Under the pieces are notes generated by a model. That model saw only the letters and a list, made by a program, of their open reading frames with translations. It was not told where the DNA came from and did no database searches. The position numbers and the translations under genes were made by a program. Below are positions 28,814-31,183 of a stretch of 31,183 bases of DNA, one piece after another (positions within the stretch are counted from its first letter, which is position 1; the number at the start of each line of letters is the position of its first letter). The stretch comes from JACZWZ01 sp036478235 (GTDB taxonomy: Bacteria; Actinomycetota; Acidimicrobiia; Spongiisociales; UBA11373): the NCBI GenBank assembly GCA_036478235.1, contig JAZGDZ010000090.1, positions 1 through 31,183 of the forward strand, in the 5' to 3' direction.

Positions 28814-31001
28814 GGCCGCATCTCGTCCCGACGACGCAGTGATCGCCGAGCTCGGACCCGTCCTGGAGCGTTTCCGGCAGCACCATCCGCACCAGTCGGA
28901 CCGTCTCATCCACCGAGCCTACGAATCCGCCAGAGACCTTCACTCGAAGCAGTTCAGGAAGTCGGGGGAGCCCTACATCACTCATCCGCTGGCGGTCGCC
29001 TACATCCTGGCCGGCTATGGGATGGACGCCGAGACGGTGGCCGCCGCCCTCCTCCACGACACCGTCGAAGACACCGACGTCACCCTCGAGGAGGTGACGA
29101 AGGAGTACGGGGAGACCGTGGCCGCGCTCATCGATGGGGTCACCAAGCTCGATCGCGTCAGGTTCTCCAACCGGGAAGAGCAGCAGGCGGCGACGATCCG
29201 CAAGATGGTCATGGCGATGGCACGCGACGTGCGGGTACTCATCATCAAGCTGGTCGATCGTCTGCACAACATCCGGACAATTCACCCTCTCGAGCCGGAC
29301 AAGCAGCACCGCATCGCCGCCGAGACGCTCGAGGTGTATGCGCCCCTGGCGCACCGGCTGGGTGTGCAGGAGATAAAGCACGAGATGGAGGACCGGTGCT
29401 TCGCGGTCCTCCACCCGGGCCGCTACGAGGAGATCGTGGGACTACTCAGGACGCGGGCTGGCGAGCGCGACGCCTTCATCTCGTCGGTGGTGGACGAGGT
29501 CGCCGACCTGCTGGACGGGCACGGCATCTCTGCCGAGGTCACCGGGCGCCCCAAGCACATATACAGCATTTATCGCAAGATGGTGGACGGGGGGCGCACC
29601 TTCGACGAGATCCACGACCTGATCGGCATCCGGATCATCTCCAAAGAGGTGGCCGACTGCTACGCCGCCCTCGGGATCGTCCACACCAGGTGGCCACCGG
29701 TGCACGGTCGCTTCAAGGACTACATCGCGATGCCCAAGTTCAACCTCTACCAGTCGTTGCACACGACGGTGGTGGGCAACGACGGCAAGCCGCTCGAAGT
29801 GCAGATTCGAACTCAAGACATGCACGACCGGGCCGAGTACGGCGTGGCGGCCCACTGGGCGTACAAGGAAGGTGATCCAGGAGAGGTCGGCGGGGTGCGC
29901 GGCCTGAGCGAGATCACCGACGACTTCGAGAGCCCCGCAGAATTCCTGGCCAGCCTGAAGCTCGACCTCTACCAGGACGAGGTCTTCGTGCTGACGCCCA
30001 AGGGAGACGTCAAGGAACTTCCGCGCGGTGCCACCGCCGTGGACTTCGCCTATTCGGTCCACACCGAGGTCGGGCACAGGACCACCGGTGCCAAGGTCAA
30101 CGGCCGCCTGGTTCCCCTGGCCACGCGGCTCGAATCGGGGGACATCGTCGAGGTCATCACGGCGAAGACGGGCGGGCCGAGCCGCGATTGGCTCGGCTTC
30201 GTCCGCACCTCGCGGGCGTCGGCCAAGATCCGGCAGTGGTTCAGCAAGGAGCGGCGCGAGCAGTCCCTGGCGGACGGCAGGGACGAGGTGGCCAAGCTGC
30301 TTCGCAAGGAGGGGCTGGGGCTCAAGGCCGCCTTCCGCGACGAGGCGCTCGGTGAAGTGGCCGAGTCGCTCGGTTTTCGGGATCTGAAGATGCTGTATGT
30401 CGCGGCCGGCGACGGGCACGTTCACCCCCAGACGATCGTCAATCGGCTTGTGCGCCTCGTGCGGCCCGAGGAGGGAGATGACGACTTCGATCCGGACGTC
30501 GTTTCCGTCGGGCCTCGCAGGCGAAGCGCTCCGTCGCGGGGGGTCGTGGTCGAGGGGATGGAGGACATGTGGGTGCGTACCGCCCGCTGCTGTGCCCCGG
30601 TGCCCGGTGACGACATCGTCGGATTCGTGACCGTCGGCCGCGGCGTCTCGGTCCATCGTTCCGACTGCACGAACATCGGGAACCTCAGCGAGAGAAGGGA
30701 ACGGATGGTCGACGTCGACTGGAGCGCCGGGGGCGTGGGGACGTTCACCGCGTGGATCCAGGTCGAGTCGTTTGACCGTCCCCGGCTGTTGCGCGACGTC
30801 ACCACCGCGCTCGCCGACCTCGGGGCGAACATCATTGCTTCGTCGTCGGCGACGAGCCGTGATCGGGTGGCGGTGCTTCGCTTCGAGATCGAGCTGTCCG
30901 ACACGGCCACGCTGGAGAAGGCGATCGACGAGCTGAAGGGAATCGACGGGGTGTACGACGCCTATCGGCTCGTGCCAGGCGGGGGTGATTCGAGGGACTA
31001 G
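28803..31001 (+). CDS. relA: Bifunctional (p)ppGpp synthetase/hydrolase (Rel)
   Basis: The 732-residue enzyme makes and degrades the alarmone (p)ppGpp. The HD hydrolase domain is intact (H61 in YITHPLAVA; H85, D86, E89 and D90 in LLHDTVEDT). The synthetase domain follows (about 230-350) with RFKDYIAMPKFNLYQSLHTT and EVQIRTQDMHDRAEYGVAAHW; RFKD is the RxKD motif of bifunctional enzymes, not the ExDD of synthetase-only RelA. TGS (about 397-455), a conserved-Cys region (RTARCCAPVPGDDIVGF) and a C-terminal ACT domain complete it. The start is uncertain: TTG 28803 overlaps apt, GTG 28839 is an alternative. Both give intact domains. Confidence 0.94.
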   Translation: MRTEAASRPDDAVIAELGPVLERFRQHHPHQSDRLIHRAYESARDLHSKQFRKSGEPYITHPLAVAYILAGYGMDAETVAAALLHDTVEDTDVTLEEVTKEYGETVAALIDGVTKLDRVRFSNREEQQAATIRKMVMAMARDVRVLIIKLVDRLHNIRTIHPLEPDKQHRIAAETLEVYAPLAHRLGVQEIKHEMEDRCFAVLHPGRYEEIVGLLRTRAGERDAFISSVVDEVADLLDGHGISAEVTGRPKHIYSIYRKMVDGGRTFDEIHDLIGIRIISKEVADCYAALGIVHTRWPPVHGRFKDYIAMPKFNLYQSLHTTVVGNDGKPLEVQIRTQDMHDRAEYGVAAHWAYKEGDPGEVGGVRGLSEITDDFESPAEFLASLKLDLYQDEVFVLTPKGDVKELPRGATAVDFAYSVHTEVGHRTTGAKVNGRLVPLATRLESGDIVEVITAKTGGPSRDWLGFVRTSRASAKIRQWFSKERREQSLADGRDEVAKLLRKEGLGLKAAFRDEALGEVAESLGFRDLKMLYVAAGDGHVHPQTIVNRLVRLVRPEEGDDDFDPDVVSVGPRRRSAPSRGVVVEGMEDMWVRTARCCAPVPGDDIVGFVTVGRGVSVHRSDCTNIGNLSERRERMVDVDWSAGGVGTFTAWIQVESFDRPRLLRDVTTALADLGANIIASSSATSRDRVAVLRFEIELSDTATLEKAIDELKGIDGVYDAYRLVPGGGDSRD

Positions 31002-31043
31002 TCATCCCCTCAAGGCAGTCCGCTCGCCTGCCGAAGTGACCCC

Positions 31044-31183
31044 ATGCGAGACCGAGCTGCCGGATCGCGGGTGCTCCCGCGTGCGAATTCAGACGACGGC
31101 TTCACCCTCATCGAGGTCACCGTTGCTGCGATTCTCGTAGTGGTGTTCTCGCTGGCGTTTGCTTCGAGTTTCAGCGCGGCCTT
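31044..31183 (+). CDS. Type IV prepilin-like protein, N-terminal part
   Basis: From ATG 31044 the visible 46 residues show a basic leader (MRDRAAGSRVLPRANSDDG) followed by the prepilin peptidase site G19/F20 in GFTLIEVTVAAILVVVFSLAF, with the conserved Glu at position +5 of the mature protein (E24) and a long hydrophobic helix. This is the class III/type IV pilin or pseudopilin signature, recognised by PilD/GspO-type peptidases. The gene runs off the window, so major pilin, minor pilin and pseudopilin cannot be told apart. No clear ribosome binding site. It lies 42 bases after rel and may open a pilus or secretion locus. Confidence 0.8.
   Translation, partial: MRDRAAGSRVLPRANSDDGFTLIEVTVAAILVVVFSLAFASSFSAA

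Noticed and set aside
29442..30656. 404-codon reverse frame inside rel
   Set aside because: A shadow of the conserved Rel domains; no start signal.

Overview
This window looks like chromosomal DNA of a high-GC Actinomycetota, most plausibly from Acidimicrobiia or a related deep-branching class. The reason is a syntenic block running from thrS through a CDP-alcohol phosphotransferase (pgsA type), a PatA-like acyltransferase, a PimA-like glycosyltransferase, pdxS, pdxT, yebC, ruvCAB, yajC, secD, secF and apt to a bifunctional rel. That order is typical of actinobacteria. The class assignment is inference and cannot be settled from sequence reading alone.

Positions 1-2495 look accessory. They hold a truncated homocysteine S-methyltransferase-family gene, an unexplained reverse-strand open frame, a 54-residue Cys-rich peptide gene behind a promoter with MerR-regulator geometry, a small membrane protein, a candidate riboswitch in front of a broken Thr-rich surface-protein gene, three 11-bp-phased direct repeats, and a 3' half of a tRNA (anticodon loop reading CAC, Val) followed by a terminator-like hairpin. 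This is what the right end (attR) of a tRNA-integrated element would look like, with backbone starting at about 2496.

From 2599 to 9911 there are mostly single genes and pairs: a cupredoxin lipoprotein and an HtrA protease, a DUF4332-type helix-hairpin-helix protein, an HTTM-domain membrane protein with a partner, a membrane-anchored sulfite-oxidase-fold molybdoenzyme, a peptidoglycan-binding-domain protein, a patatin-like lipase, and a 56-residue zinc-ribbon protein.

From 10151 to 31001 the housekeeping block follows: thrS; a small membrane protein; a reverse-strand operon (EF-G-like GTPase, citrate synthase, unknown acidic protein); the phospholipid/PIM-type genes joined by 4-nt overlaps; pyridoxal-phosphate synthase (pdxS-pdxT) coupled to yebC; the Holliday-junction genes ruvC-ruvA-ruvB; the Sec accessory genes yajC, secD and secF; then apt and rel. 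A broken remnant of tgt lies between ruvB and yajC. The start of a type IV prepilin-like gene closes the window.

The most unusual property is in the spaces between genes. Nearly every large gap holds arrays of 7-bp repeats. The unit sequence differs between arrays (GATGTCY, AGATYTC, TGACTGG, GGAGACT, CGGACAA, TTTCCGT, TCTGCAA) but the period is always 7. Three gaps share one composite element, a GATCTC/GAGATC hairpin joined to GATGTCY heptads. Three other gaps hold mosaics of GC-rich palindromic blocks. Several genes directly downstream of the arrays (thrS, ruvC, apt) have no visible Shine-Dalgarno sequence and may be leaderless. I found no CRISPR array, no intact transposase or integrase and no rRNA.
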